Of a stretch of DNA of 64,000 bases, positions 7,947-15,837 are shown one piece after another; positions within the stretch are counted from its first letter, which is position 1, and every line of letters starts with the position of its first letter. A program made the translations under genes and the position numbers. The notes under the pieces were generated by a model, which did not search any database, was not told the origin of the DNA, and saw only the letters and a program-made list of their open reading frames with translations. The stretch comes from Metarhizobium sp964253915 (GTDB taxonomy: Bacteria; Pseudomonadota; Alphaproteobacteria; Rhizobiales; Rhizobiaceae), in the NCBI RefSeq assembly GCF_964253915.1, contig NZ_CAXUSG020000009.1, positions 1-64,000 on the forward strand, read 5' to 3'.

Positions 7947-9185
7947 TCACCGGTCGTCGGCGCATGCTGGAATCTCCCGGCGGATCGGAAAACGCAGCGT
8001 TGTCGCCCACATCAGCAAGGCGACCGCACTGAAGGTCGCCCCCAAGATCGAAACACCAGGCCAACCGGCTTCGGCGTAAATCATGGTCGCGGCAGTGGCG
8101 CCGATTGCGCTGCCGATCGAATAGAAGACCATGTAGCCGCCGACGAGCCGGCTGCGAGCGTCCGGATGGCGCTCGAATATGATGCTTTGATTGGTGACAT
8201 GGACTGCCTGCACGGCAAGATCGAGCAAGACAACGCCGACAAGCAACGCAGGAACCGACTTCGGCAGAAGCGCGATAAACCCCCATGATGCCAGCAGCAA
8301 GGCGAGCGATAGACCGGTTACCCGTTGTCCGAGCCCACGATCTGCGAGCCTACCGGCGCCTGTGGCCGCCATTGCTCCCGCCAGCCCGACCAGACCAAAT
8401 AATCCGATCTGCGTGTGCGAGTAGTTGAATGGCGGGGCGCTGAGCGGCAAGACCAATGCCGTCCAGAAGGTACTGAACGTCGCAAAGATAAGCAGGGCCA
8501 GAAAGCCGCGAACCAGCAACACACGGTCACGCAAGAAGAGGACAGGGATGGAGCGCAGCGTTGCGGCATAACCGTCGCTGCCGCCCGACGGACGCTGGCG
8601 CGGCAAAACCCGCATGAGCAATGCGACCATCATCGCAGTCAGGATGGCCGACGTGAGATAGACCACTCTCCAACCGCCCAAATCTGCCAACATTCCGGCA
8701 ACAAAGCGGGCGGCAAGAATGCCAATGACAACGCCGCTTGTCACCATGCCGACCGCCTTGCCACGTTCAGTCGGCGTCGCCAGCGTTGCTGCGAAGGCGA
8801 CCAGCACCTGCACCACGACGGCAAGCAGCCCCATCGCCGCCAGGCTGGCAAAGAGGATCGCTTCGGTTCTCGCCATCGCAACGGCAATCAGCGCAACGAC
8901 CGACAAAACACCTTGGCCGATGATGAGACGGCGGCGGTCGACCAGGTCGCCGAGTGGGACGATAAAGATCAGTCCCAGGGCGTACCCGACCTGGGTCAGC
9001 GTCACCACGAGACCAACAGCGGCGGGCGAAATCTTGAAATCCTGCGCGATCGAATCGAGCAACGGTTGCGCGTAGTAGATATTTGCGACGCTGAGGCCCG
9101 CGGCCACGGCGAAGATCAGCGTGGTGATCTTCGATAAACCTTGCCCTTTTTCGTTTTGGATCCTGCGTTTGCTTGTGTGCTGCAT
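7947..9185 (-). CDS. MFS transporter (12-helix efflux type)
   Basis: 412 aa, the usual length of an MFS drug-efflux pump. The first helices carry the family pattern (ANIYYAQPLLDSIAQDF, GLIFIVPLGDLVDRR, the loop 2-3 motif), and there are about 12 hydrophobic segments. It most likely exports a small toxic compound by proton antiport. It is divergent from an HxlR regulator at 9294 with two dyads in between, so it is probably that regulator's target. Its start ATG at 9185 has a weak GAGCGAG upstream. Confidence 0.88.
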   Translation of the reverse strand: MQHTSKRRIQNEKGQGLSKITTLIFAVAAGLSVANIYYAQPLLDSIAQDFKISPAAVGLVVTLTQVGYALGLIFIVPLGDLVDRRRLIIGQGVLSVVALIAVAMARTEAILFASLAAMGLLAVVVQVLVAFAATLATPTERGKAVGMVTSGVVIGILAARFVAGMLADLGGWRVVYLTSAILTAMMVALLMRVLPRQRPSGGSDGYAATLRSIPVLFLRDRVLLVRGFLALLIFATFSTFWTALVLPLSAPPFNYSHTQIGLFGLVGLAGAMAATGAGRLADRGLGQRVTGLSLALLLASWGFIALLPKSVPALLVGVVLLDLAVQAVHVTNQSIIFERHPDARSRLVGGYMVFYSIGSAIGATAATMIYAEAGWPGVSILGATFSAVALLMWATTLRFPIRREIPACADDR

Positions 9186-9210
9186 GGTGGCTCGCTCATA
9201 GAAATTATAT

Positions 9211-9265
9211 CTGGTTTCATATTAAGACCAGTTGCGCCAACCAAATTCCAGTTCTATTTTAGAAC
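9211..9265. promoter_or_regulatory. Two operator-like dyads between the MFS gene and hxlR-like gene
   Basis: The first dyad is CTGGT (9211-9215) with ACCAG (9227-9231), spacer 11 nt. The second is GTTCTA (9251-9256) with TAGAAC (9260-9265), spacer 3 nt, extended imperfectly by CCA and CAG on the outside. Both lie in the 108-bp divergent promoter. HxlR-family dimers bind short dyads, so these are good candidates for its sites. Confidence 0.5.
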
Positions 9266-9293
9266 CAGAATTGATAGGTGGAGATGAAGGGCT

Positions 9294-9746
9294 ATGGTCA
9301 AGCGGGTCAGCTTGTGGAACGCGGGGTGCCCGGTGGCGCGGGCGCTGGATGTCATTGGCGACTGGTGGTCGCTTCTGATTATCCGCGACGCCTTCGATGG
9401 CGTGCGGCGCTTTAACGAGTTTCAAGTGGGGCTCGGCATTGCCAAGGGAATGCTGGCGACGCGGCTGCGCGACCTGACCGAGCGCGGTATTCTGGGAACC
9501 GCACCAGCGTCGGATGGCTCCGCCTACAAGGAGTATGTTTTGACCGAGAAAGGACGGGGTCTGTTTCTGGTCATTGTCGCGTTGCGCCAATGGGGCGAAG
9601 ATCATCTCTATCGCCCAGACGATGCGAGGTCTTCGTTGCTGGAGGCCGAAACCGATACGCCCGTTGCTCGCCTGGAGCTGCGAGCGCAGGACGGGCGAGT
9701 TCTGGATTGGAGCGATACTAAAGTGCGGAAAACCGGCGATATCTGA
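9294..9746 (+). CDS. HxlR-family transcriptional regulator
   Basis: 150 aa. It contains CPVARALDVIGDWWSLLIIR, the start of the HxlR winged helix, and then RFNEFQ, IAKGMLATRLRDL and ILG with a wing YVLTEKGR. HxlR proteins are DNA-binding dimers that respond to reactive electrophiles or redox signals, the sensing Cys often being in the CPV motif, which is present here. The C-terminal 35 residues are an extension beyond the minimal domain. AAGG precedes the ATG. It is divergent from an MFS pump, its likely target. Confidence 0.9.
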   Translation: MVKRVSLWNAGCPVARALDVIGDWWSLLIIRDAFDGVRRFNEFQVGLGIAKGMLATRLRDLTERGILGTAPASDGSAYKEYVLTEKGRGLFLVIVALRQWGEDHLYRPDDARSSLLEAETDTPVARLELRAQDGRVLDWSDTKVRKTGDI

Positions 9747-9754
9747 GAGGTGCC

Positions 9755-10140
9755 GACCTCCGCGAGCCTGCCGCCTCGCCTACTGCGCTCCGGCTGGAGG
9801 ACGCCAGGTCTCCCTCGCGTTCCGGGCTGAACTTGTAAAGGGTGTGCCGCCCCAGCGTCTGCGCGAACAGGTCGCGCTGCTCGTCGCGGAGGAAAATGGC
9901 TGCGTCTATTGCGTTTCCGCCCATACCTTCCGGGGGCAAAAACTGGGCATCGATGCCGATGAACTCCTTGCCAACCGCCGTGCCGCCTCCGCCGATCCGA
10001 AGATGACCGCAGCGCTTGCCTTTGCCCGCAGCCTGCTGACCGAAAAGGGCAAGGTCTCCGATGCGCTTCTAGCCGATACCCGCGCCGCCGGCTGGGATGA
10101 CCGGGCGCTGGCCGAGATTGCCGCGTGTGGATATCCTTGA
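9755..10140 (+). pseudogene. Remnant of a carboxymuconolactone decarboxylase/AhpD-like protein
   Basis: A frame from about 9810 to 10130 has LREQVALLVAEENGCVYC and SAHTFRGQKLGID, which is the AhpD/CMD active region with its CxxC and nearby His, followed by DPKMTAALAFAR. The expected N-terminal part is in other frames with a stop near 9837. The C-terminal helix that should follow LAEIAA is cut off at a stop. It therefore lacks a start and an end and is probably a dead peroxidase-like gene. It lies just downstream of hxlR on the same strand. Confidence 0.6.
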
Positions 10141-10166
10141 GGCAGGTGCCGCATGAGCAGGGTACT

Positions 10167-11096
10167 TCACCGCACCGGGAGTTTCCGACCAAGAAATTCG
10201 AGGACCAGCTGTGCGATTGCCTCCACCTCTTCCTCCAGCGCGAAGTGGCCCGTCTCGAACAGATGCAGTTCGCAATCCTCGACGTCACGCCGATAGGCCT
10301 GCGCGCCGGCCTCGGTGAAGAACGGATCGTTCCTGCCCCACACGACAAGCGTTGGCGGCTGATGTCGACGAAGGTATTCCTGCCATACCGGGTATTGTTT
10401 GGGGTTGGCCCCGTAGTCATGAAGATAGGCGAGCTGGATTTCGTCATTGCCGGGGCGATCCAGCCCCGCCTGCGCGTGCACCCAGGCGTCCGGACTGACA
10501 AGGCTCGGGTCGCGCGCACCGTGCAGGTACTGGAAGCGGGTGGTCTCGAGCGTCAGGAAGGCTCGTAGTGTCGCTTCCGTTCCGGGTGTCCGGCGCTCCC
10601 AGGCGGGGCGCGCCGCATCCATGGCTGGCGACAGCCCTTCTTCATAGGCGTTGGCATTCTGCACGAGGAGAGCGCGGATGCGCTCCGGATGCCGTACAGC
10701 CAGACGAAAGCCGACCGGCCCGCCGAAATCCTGCATGTAGAGCACGTAGCCGTTGAGCCCGAGAGCTTGCGTAAACCGATCGATAACATCGGCGAGATTG
10801 TCGAACGTATAGGCGAAATCCTTCGTCGAAGGCGTGCCGCTCAACCCATAGCCCGGATAGTCGGGTGCAATGACGCGGTAATGCTGCGCCAGACGGGGAA
10901 TAAGATCACGGAACATATGCGAGGACGTCGGGAAGCCGTGCAGAAGCAGAATGACCGGCGCATCAGTCGCCCCCGCCTCCCGGTAAAAAATCTCCAGCCC
11001 GTCGACCGCCACCGTACGGTAGCGCACCTGCGCCGGGAAATCGGCGTCCGCATCCGGGGTGCGCGAAGCGCCGGCTGCCGTCTGGCCGTGGCCCAT
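10167..11096 (-). CDS. Alpha/beta hydrolase (haloalkane dehalogenase/epoxide hydrolase-like)
   Basis: 309 aa. Residues from about 45 onward form an alpha/beta-hydrolase fold: oxyanion HGFPTSS, nucleophile elbow YMQDFGGP with Asp rather than Ser, a second acid in WGRNDPFF and the catalytic His in ETGHFALEEE. An Asp nucleophile is the mark of the haloalkane dehalogenase and epoxide hydrolase branches. The substrate is not known. The start is ATG 11096 with GGAGAAGG 4-11 nt upstream. It is divergent from a CGNR regulator that begins at 11185. Confidence 0.85.
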   Translation of the reverse strand: MGHGQTAAGASRTPDADADFPAQVRYRTVAVDGLEIFYREAGATDAPVILLLHGFPTSSHMFRDLIPRLAQHYRVIAPDYPGYGLSGTPSTKDFAYTFDNLADVIDRFTQALGLNGYVLYMQDFGGPVGFRLAVRHPERIRALLVQNANAYEEGLSPAMDAARPAWERRTPGTEATLRAFLTLETTRFQYLHGARDPSLVSPDAWVHAQAGLDRPGNDEIQLAYLHDYGANPKQYPVWQEYLRRHQPPTLVVWGRNDPFFTEAGAQAYRRDVEDCELHLFETGHFALEEEVEAIAQLVLEFLGRKLPVR

Positions 11097-11135
11097 GTCC
11101 TTCTCCAAAAGTAACCGTTAAAACCAATATTTGAT

Positions 11136-11158
11136 AGTTATCTTTTAATCTGATAACT
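11136..11158. promoter_or_regulatory. Operator-like dyad between alpha/beta hydrolase and CGNR regulator genes
   Basis: AGTTATC (11136-11142) and GATAACT (11152-11158) are perfect complements, spacer 9 nt. The similarity continues outward (TTGA on the left, TCAA on the right with an extra base). It lies midway in the divergent promoter and is the natural site for the CGNR protein. Confidence 0.55.
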
Positions 11159-11184
11159 GGTCAAGGGCAATTTTGGAGGTTACT

Positions 11185-11775
11185 TTGGATGCTCCCGATT
11201 TCCGCTTCTTCGGCAACGCCTTGTGGGTCGATTTCCTCAACACCGAACCAGCACTGCCTGACGGTGGTGTAAGCAATCTCATCGACAGGCCCGAGGCGCT
11301 TGTGCGCTGGGCACGGGCAGCGGGGGAATTCGGGCTTTTTGATCCGTTCGAGCCGAATGAAAGGAAGATGGAGGAAGCACTTCAGTTCCGCAGCGTGTTG
11401 CGTGAGGCCGCGAAAAGCCTGCTTGAAGGCGCTGCGCTATCGAAGGACATCGTGGCTGTCGTGAACGAAAAGCTTGCTTGCAGTCCAGTGACTTCTCTGC
11501 TCGTCGAGAAGGAGGTTGGCTGGGATCTGACGCCGCGGTTCATGGCAGACAAGGCGAACGCCCTGCTGGGCGCTATTGCTGCGGATTTCGCACGGACGCT
11601 GGTATCGGGGCGGCCCGATAGGCTGCGCCGATGCGAACATCCCGGCTGCGTGATGCTGTTCATCGACACCAGCAAGAACGGCAGGCGCCGCTGGTGCAGC
11701 ATGGAAACCTGCGGCAACCGGGAGAAAGCCGCCGGCCATCGGGCGCGAGCCAGGCGTATATCCGCTGGAGCCTGA
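11185..11775 (+). CDS. CGNR zinc-finger transcriptional regulator (ABATE-domain type)
   Basis: About 196 aa. An N-terminal ABATE-like domain (FFGNALWVDFLNTEP) is followed by a C-terminal CGNR zinc finger: RCEHPGCVMLFIDTSKNG, then RRWCSMETCGNREKA, with the four metal-binding Cys residues present. Such proteins are treated as sugar- or metabolite-responsive DNA-binding regulators. The start is chosen as TTG 11185 because a perfect GGAGG (11175-11179) precedes it by 5 nt. It is divergent from an alpha/beta hydrolase. A second CGNR gene lies at 12750. Confidence 0.85.
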   Translation: MDAPDFRFFGNALWVDFLNTEPALPDGGVSNLIDRPEALVRWARAAGEFGLFDPFEPNERKMEEALQFRSVLREAAKSLLEGAALSKDIVAVVNEKLACSPVTSLLVEKEVGWDLTPRFMADKANALLGAIAADFARTLVSGRPDRLRRCEHPGCVMLFIDTSKNGRRRWCSMETCGNREKAAGHRARARRISAGA

Positions 11776-11834
11776 GCGCTCCAAGAGGAGCACGCGCCGC
11801 GCTAGGGCGGATCTGCGTGACGAGGCCGGATCAA

Positions 11835-12746
11835 TCACGCTCCCCCGAAAATGGCATGAGCTCTGATCGGAAAGGTTCCCATACCAGCGATCTTCGGCGG
11901 TGCGGCGTGGAAGCGAAAGCCGTCGAGCGGCAACGCGCCAAGGTTCGTCATGTGCTCGACGATCGGTATGTCGGCACCAAGCAGGACCGAATGAACCGGC
12001 CGCGTTCCGCCGGATGTGTCATCGATATTGAGGGAATCGATCCCGACCAGAAGGGCACCCTGGTCCCGCAGATAAAGAGCCGCCTTCTCCGTCAGAAAAG
12101 GGTGACCTTCGAAATAGCTCTCCGTGCCCCAGTGACGATCCCAGCCGGTATGGATCAGAACGGCTTTGCCGCGACATTCGACGGGCACGAAATGATGCCA
12201 GTCGATCCCGCGCTCTGCCGCTCCGGCAACCCTGACGACGACACCGGGGACATCCGACACCCGGTCGAGCCCCAGCCCGGCGAGATCGTGCCCCTCCGCG
12301 TAACGGTGAAAGGGGACGTCGATATAGGTGCCGGTATTGCCGACCATATCAATGCGACCGATCTGGAACTCCGTCCCAGCGGAATAGATCTCCCGAGACT
12401 TGAGGCGCGAAATATGATCGCAGATGAGCGGCGCCGGCAGGCCCTTGTAGGTGATCATGCCGCTTTCGATAACATGACTGAGATCGACGAAGATTTGTGT
12501 CGGCCCGTTCTGCGTGATCATCGCCTCCGTGCTTGCCGAACGCTTGTGCTTTTCTACGATGATCTGCTTGTTGAGGATACGCACCTCCCCGACCATCAGC
12601 AGACGCATATCGCGGATGATGTAGGCGGCAAGTTCATCATCGCCGATGTCGTCGCTCTCGATATCAAGGCGGAAATCCTGACCCTGAATACCGCCGCCAT
12701 TGGAAAACTCGACCTCGAAGTCGAAACAAACTCTCTTATCCGTCAT
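11835..12746 (-). CDS. Cyclase/kynurenine-formamidase-like metal hydrolase with N-terminal extension
   Basis: 303 aa. Residues from about 83 to 303 are the cyclase family (FVDLSHVIESGMITYKG, HTGWDRHW, GTRPVHSVLLG). Members hydrolyse amide or lactam bonds using a divalent metal held by an HxGTHxDxPxH motif. Here the motif reads NTGTYIDVPFH: the first two His are Asn and Tyr, while Asp and the last His remain. About 80 residues precede the domain (QGQDFRLDIESDDIGDDEL), longer than usual, and may be a fused partner domain. It begins 3 nt after the stop of a CGNR regulator, so the two form an operon. Confidence 0.8.
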   Translation of the reverse strand: MTDKRVCFDFEVEFSNGGGIQGQDFRLDIESDDIGDDELAAYIIRDMRLLMVGEVRILNKQIIVEKHKRSASTEAMITQNGPTQIFVDLSHVIESGMITYKGLPAPLICDHISRLKSREIYSAGTEFQIGRIDMVGNTGTYIDVPFHRYAEGHDLAGLGLDRVSDVPGVVVRVAGAAERGIDWHHFVPVECRGKAVLIHTGWDRHWGTESYFEGHPFLTEKAALYLRDQGALLVGIDSLNIDDTSGGTRPVHSVLLGADIPIVEHMTNLGALPLDGFRFHAAPPKIAGMGTFPIRAHAIFGGA

Positions 12747-12749
12747 AGA

Positions 12750-13319
12750 TCATCCATCCTTTCGATCCAGAACACGACGCGCCCTGAGAGCACGAACCTT
12801 TGCGCGGTTGCCGCATCCGCTTGCCGATGAGCACCATTGCCTCTTGCCTGGCCGCGAGGTGTCCTCGAACACCATTGCGCATCCGGGGCACTGGCGAATG
12901 CGGGTCCGGCGCGGTGAGCCGATCAGGTTGAGGGCATCTTCCGCCAGGACCGAAAGAGCGGCTTCCACGGGATTGGCCCCGACAAGAAGAAGGCCGCCAT
13001 CTTGAAGCTGTGGCCGCAGGGGCATCTGCGCGGCCGCAGCGTTCAGCCGATCAATATCCCCCTCGGCCATGGGCCGATCCTCGATGACACACAGGCAGCA
13101 TCGGAAAATTGCCTCTCGGAGCGACCGAACAGCCTCCAGATGTGTGTCCGTCAGCATAAGCTGCGTCCCGTCCGACAGCCTCGCCTGCGTGAGCCATTCA
13201 CTGAAGGCTATTGTGCTTACGAGGCGCTCGCGTCCGTCCCCGCCGCGACTGCCGAACGTGTCAACAAAGTTGAGCGCCGGGCCGCCTGCGATGAATTCAA
13301 ATTTATGGTCATCAATCAT
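12750..13319 (-). CDS. CGNR zinc-finger transcriptional regulator (second copy)
   Basis: 189 aa with the same architecture as the gene at 11185 but clearly diverged: ABATE-like start FIAGGPALNFVDTFGSRGG and a C-terminal finger RQCPGCAMVFEDTSRPG then RQWCSSASGCGNRAK. All four Cys are present. It leads the operon with the cyclase (3-nt gap). A palindrome ACCTGTT-T-AACAGGT lies 4 nt upstream of its ATG, which would allow it to repress itself and the cyclase. Confidence 0.88.
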   Translation of the reverse strand: MIDDHKFEFIAGGPALNFVDTFGSRGGDGRERLVSTIAFSEWLTQARLSDGTQLMLTDTHLEAVRSLREAIFRCCLCVIEDRPMAEGDIDRLNAAAAQMPLRPQLQDGGLLLVGANPVEAALSVLAEDALNLIGSPRRTRIRQCPGCAMVFEDTSRPGKRQWCSSASGCGNRAKVRALRARRVLDRKDG

Positions 13320-13322
13320 GTA

Positions 13323-13337
13323 ACCTGTTTAACAGGT
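13323..13337. promoter_or_regulatory. Perfect palindrome at the start of the CGNR-cyclase operon
   Basis: ACCTGTT (13323-13329), one central base, AACAGGT (13331-13337). It sits directly in front of the ATG at 13319, where it would overlap the ribosome site, and is a likely operator. Confidence 0.5.
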
Positions 13338-13463
13338 GTCAAATGGCCGTCAAGACCCCGGCTGGGCAGACTGCGCTATCCGATGGCCATCGGTGGAAGC
13401 GCCTGATCGTCCGCAAGCTCCCCATGGCTTCCCGACAGCCCTTTCCGGACGGGACAAATGGAG

Positions 13464-14930
13464 TCATTCCGCCACGTTTTTCGGGAGCAGAAGCCAGGCA
13501 ACGATGCCAGCGATCAGCGTGAGCAGACCGCCTGCGCCGACTGCGACATGCAGACCGGCAACGAACGCTTCCTTGGCCTGCGCAGCAGCTTCCGGCGTGA
13601 TGCCCACATGATCGAGCGTTTCGTTGAGTGTTCCGCCAATGCCCGGACCGAGCAAGCGGAAGCAAAGCGCAGCCAGCGAGCCGAGCAAGGTGATGCCAAG
13701 CGCATTGCCAAGCTCGTTGCTGGTTTCCGCAATCGAGCCCGCCGCACCGGCTCTTTCGAGTGGAACCGCCGATACCGCGACTTCAGCGACCAAGCTGAAC
13801 GACAGCCCGTACCCGACGCCTGCGACAATCGTCGACGCGACGAAAACGATAGTGCCGGCTTCAGTACTGGTAAACAGAAGCAGGAATACGCCAGCGCTGA
13901 TCAGCAGATGCGTTGCGACGAGAGCTGCCTTCCGCCCGATCCACTCCACGATCCGCGCGGTGCCGACACATGTTGCAGTCAGGACGATGGCTCCAGGCAA
14001 CGTCAACAGCGCCGTGCTGAACACGTCGAAGCCGAGCACCGATTGCAGATAAATTCCGGACAGGAAACCGGCCGCGGACCAGACGACGAGGGACAAAAGC
14101 CCTGTCACGATCGCAATGGAGAAGGTGTGGTCCCCAAACAGGCTGAGATCGAGCAGCGGATAGTCGATGCGCGCTTGTCGAAACAGGAACAGCCCCAGCG
14201 CGAGGATGCCGACGGCGCCGCCAGCTGATTGCGCGGCCGTAAAACCCTCGACGGCGGCAGTCTTCAGCGACCAGGTGAACAGCAAGATGCCGACGAGCGA
14301 CAGGATAAGGCTCGGCAGATCGATCCGACCATGGGCGGTTGAGCGTACTTCACGCAACAGGATAGGCGCGGCGACAAGGAAGGCGAACACGACCGGAACA
14401 TTGATGAGAAAGACGACGCCCCATTCGAATTGACGAAGCAGCATGCCGCCGATCAAGGGGCCAACGGCGAAACCCACCGCAAACGTTGCCGCGAAGATGC
14501 CGATCGCTCGCGCCCGTTGGCGTGCATCAGGAAACAGGGCGCTGACAATGGCCAGAGCAGACGGCAGAAGCGTCGCACCGCCCAGCCCCATGAGCGCCCG
14601 CGCGGCGATCAGCATTAGCGGCGATTGGGCATAGGCCGCGCCAAGCGATCCGGCACCGAAAACGACTGCACCACCCATGATGAGCTTAAGCCGCCCGTAG
14701 CGGTCGCCGATATTGCCGAAGGCGATCAGCAGTGAACCGACCACGAAACCGTAGATATCGAGTATCCAGAGAGCCTGATCGGCCGTCGGGGTGAGGGCCG
14801 ACGTCACATGCGGCATGGCGAGGTAGAGAATGGAACCATCCATAGCCACGAGCAGGACGAGCGGCAGCACAGCCATGAGCCCGAGCCACGCTTTTCGGTC
14901 AAAGGATGTTGGGAAGGTCACTTCGGTCAT
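13464..14930 (-). CDS. MFS transporter, DHA2 (14-helix) family, SmvA/QacA-like
   Basis: 488 aa, right for a 14-helix DHA2 pump. It has the first-helix pattern LVAMDGSILYLAMPHV (motif D1 LDxTxxNVALP-like), the loop motif GNIGDRYGRLKLI and motif C region GFAVGPLIGGMLL. SmvA and QacA export quaternary ammonium compounds and dyes. It is divergent from a TetR regulator, with a long dyad between them, and so is most likely a TetR-repressed multidrug pump. Confidence 0.9.
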   Translation of the reverse strand: MTEVTFPTSFDRKAWLGLMAVLPLVLLVAMDGSILYLAMPHVTSALTPTADQALWILDIYGFVVGSLLIAFGNIGDRYGRLKLIMGGAVVFGAGSLGAAYAQSPLMLIAARALMGLGGATLLPSALAIVSALFPDARQRARAIGIFAATFAVGFAVGPLIGGMLLRQFEWGVVFLINVPVVFAFLVAAPILLREVRSTAHGRIDLPSLILSLVGILLFTWSLKTAAVEGFTAAQSAGGAVGILALGLFLFRQARIDYPLLDLSLFGDHTFSIAIVTGLLSLVVWSAAGFLSGIYLQSVLGFDVFSTALLTLPGAIVLTATCVGTARIVEWIGRKAALVATHLLISAGVFLLLFTSTEAGTIVFVASTIVAGVGYGLSFSLVAEVAVSAVPLERAGAAGSIAETSNELGNALGITLLGSLAALCFRLLGPGIGGTLNETLDHVGITPEAAAQAKEAFVAGLHVAVGAGGLLTLIAGIVAWLLLPKNVAE

Positions 14931-15021
14931 CGCGCAAAAGTCCTCTTCGGGCGGCGCCTAGGCACGCCGCCTCGTTCGCCGGAACGAGGCCCGGCGGTTG
15001 GTTGTGTTTGTAGGATTACAT

Positions 15022-15056
15022 CTATATACTTTTAGTAAGTTACTTTTGGTATATAG
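15022..15056. promoter_or_regulatory. 35-bp dyad-symmetric operator between DHA2 pump and TetR genes
   Basis: Outer arms CTATATAC (15022-15029) and GTATATAG (15049-15056) and inner arms AGTAA (15034-15038) and TTACT (15040-15044) all share one centre at 15039. The right arm ends 2 nt before the tetR start codon, so binding would block its own transcription or translation. Confidence 0.7.
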
Positions 15057-15058
15057 GA

Positions 15059-15676
15059 ATGTCAACCATGCCCGAGAGCACATCAACCGCAGGAAAACGC
15101 GTTCGCTTGAGCCGCGAGCAGCGCCAGCGCCAACTCCTCGATGTGGCCTGGAGGCTTGCTCGCGAGGAAGGCACCGATGCCTTGACGTTGCCGCGCATGG
15201 CCGAAGAGGCTGGCGTGACCAAGCCTCTGATTTACGACCATTTCAGCACACGCAATGGCCTACTCACCGCCCTGTACCAGGATTTCGATGCGCGGCAGAC
15301 GGCAGTGATAGATGCCGCGATTGAAGCACGCGAACCGACCTTGGAGGGAACCGCGAGGGTCATCGCCACGTCCTATATCGAATGCGTGTTGAGCCAGGGG
15401 CGCGAGATCCCCGGAATACTCGCCGGACTTGCCGGCTCGCCGGAACTGGAGGCCGTGAAGCGCGACTATCAACTGGTGTTCATTGAAAAATGCCGGAATG
15501 CTCTGGCTTCGTTCACTAGGCCGAAGGGAATCCTGCAACCCAGCTTCTGGGCGATGCTCGGTGCCGCCGATGCACTGGCGCATGCTGCGGCGACGGGGGA
15601 AATCACAGTTGAGCAGGCGCAGAGCGAGCTCTACGAGATCATCGTAGCTATGGTCGGTCGACGACCATCTGCTTAA
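15059..15676 (+). CDS. TetR-family transcriptional regulator
   Basis: 205 aa. The N-terminal helix-turn-helix is clear: RQLLDVAWRLAREEGTDALT, then MAEEAGVTKPLIYDHF. The C-terminal ligand domain is variable as in all TetR proteins. It begins at ATG 15059, with ATG 15068 possible; GGA precedes the first. It is divergent from the SmvA-like pump and separated from it by a 35-bp dyad. It very probably represses the pump and itself until a drug-like ligand binds. Confidence 0.92.
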   Translation: MSTMPESTSTAGKRVRLSREQRQRQLLDVAWRLAREEGTDALTLPRMAEEAGVTKPLIYDHFSTRNGLLTALYQDFDARQTAVIDAAIEAREPTLEGTARVIATSYIECVLSQGREIPGILAGLAGSPELEAVKRDYQLVFIEKCRNALASFTRPKGILQPSFWAMLGAADALAHAAATGEITVEQAQSELYEIIVAMVGRRPSA

Positions 15677-15837
15677 CCTCGACACCTTCGATTGCATCGT
15701 TCTCAGTTCGCGCTGTCTTGCCTTGGGCTGAGCGCTGTTCGATTGAACACCGCTACCGGCAGATCTTCAGGAAATTTTTTGCCCTGCTATGTCGATGGAC
15801 GGTGTGCCTGATAAGCACTCGGTAGACCATCATGGCG

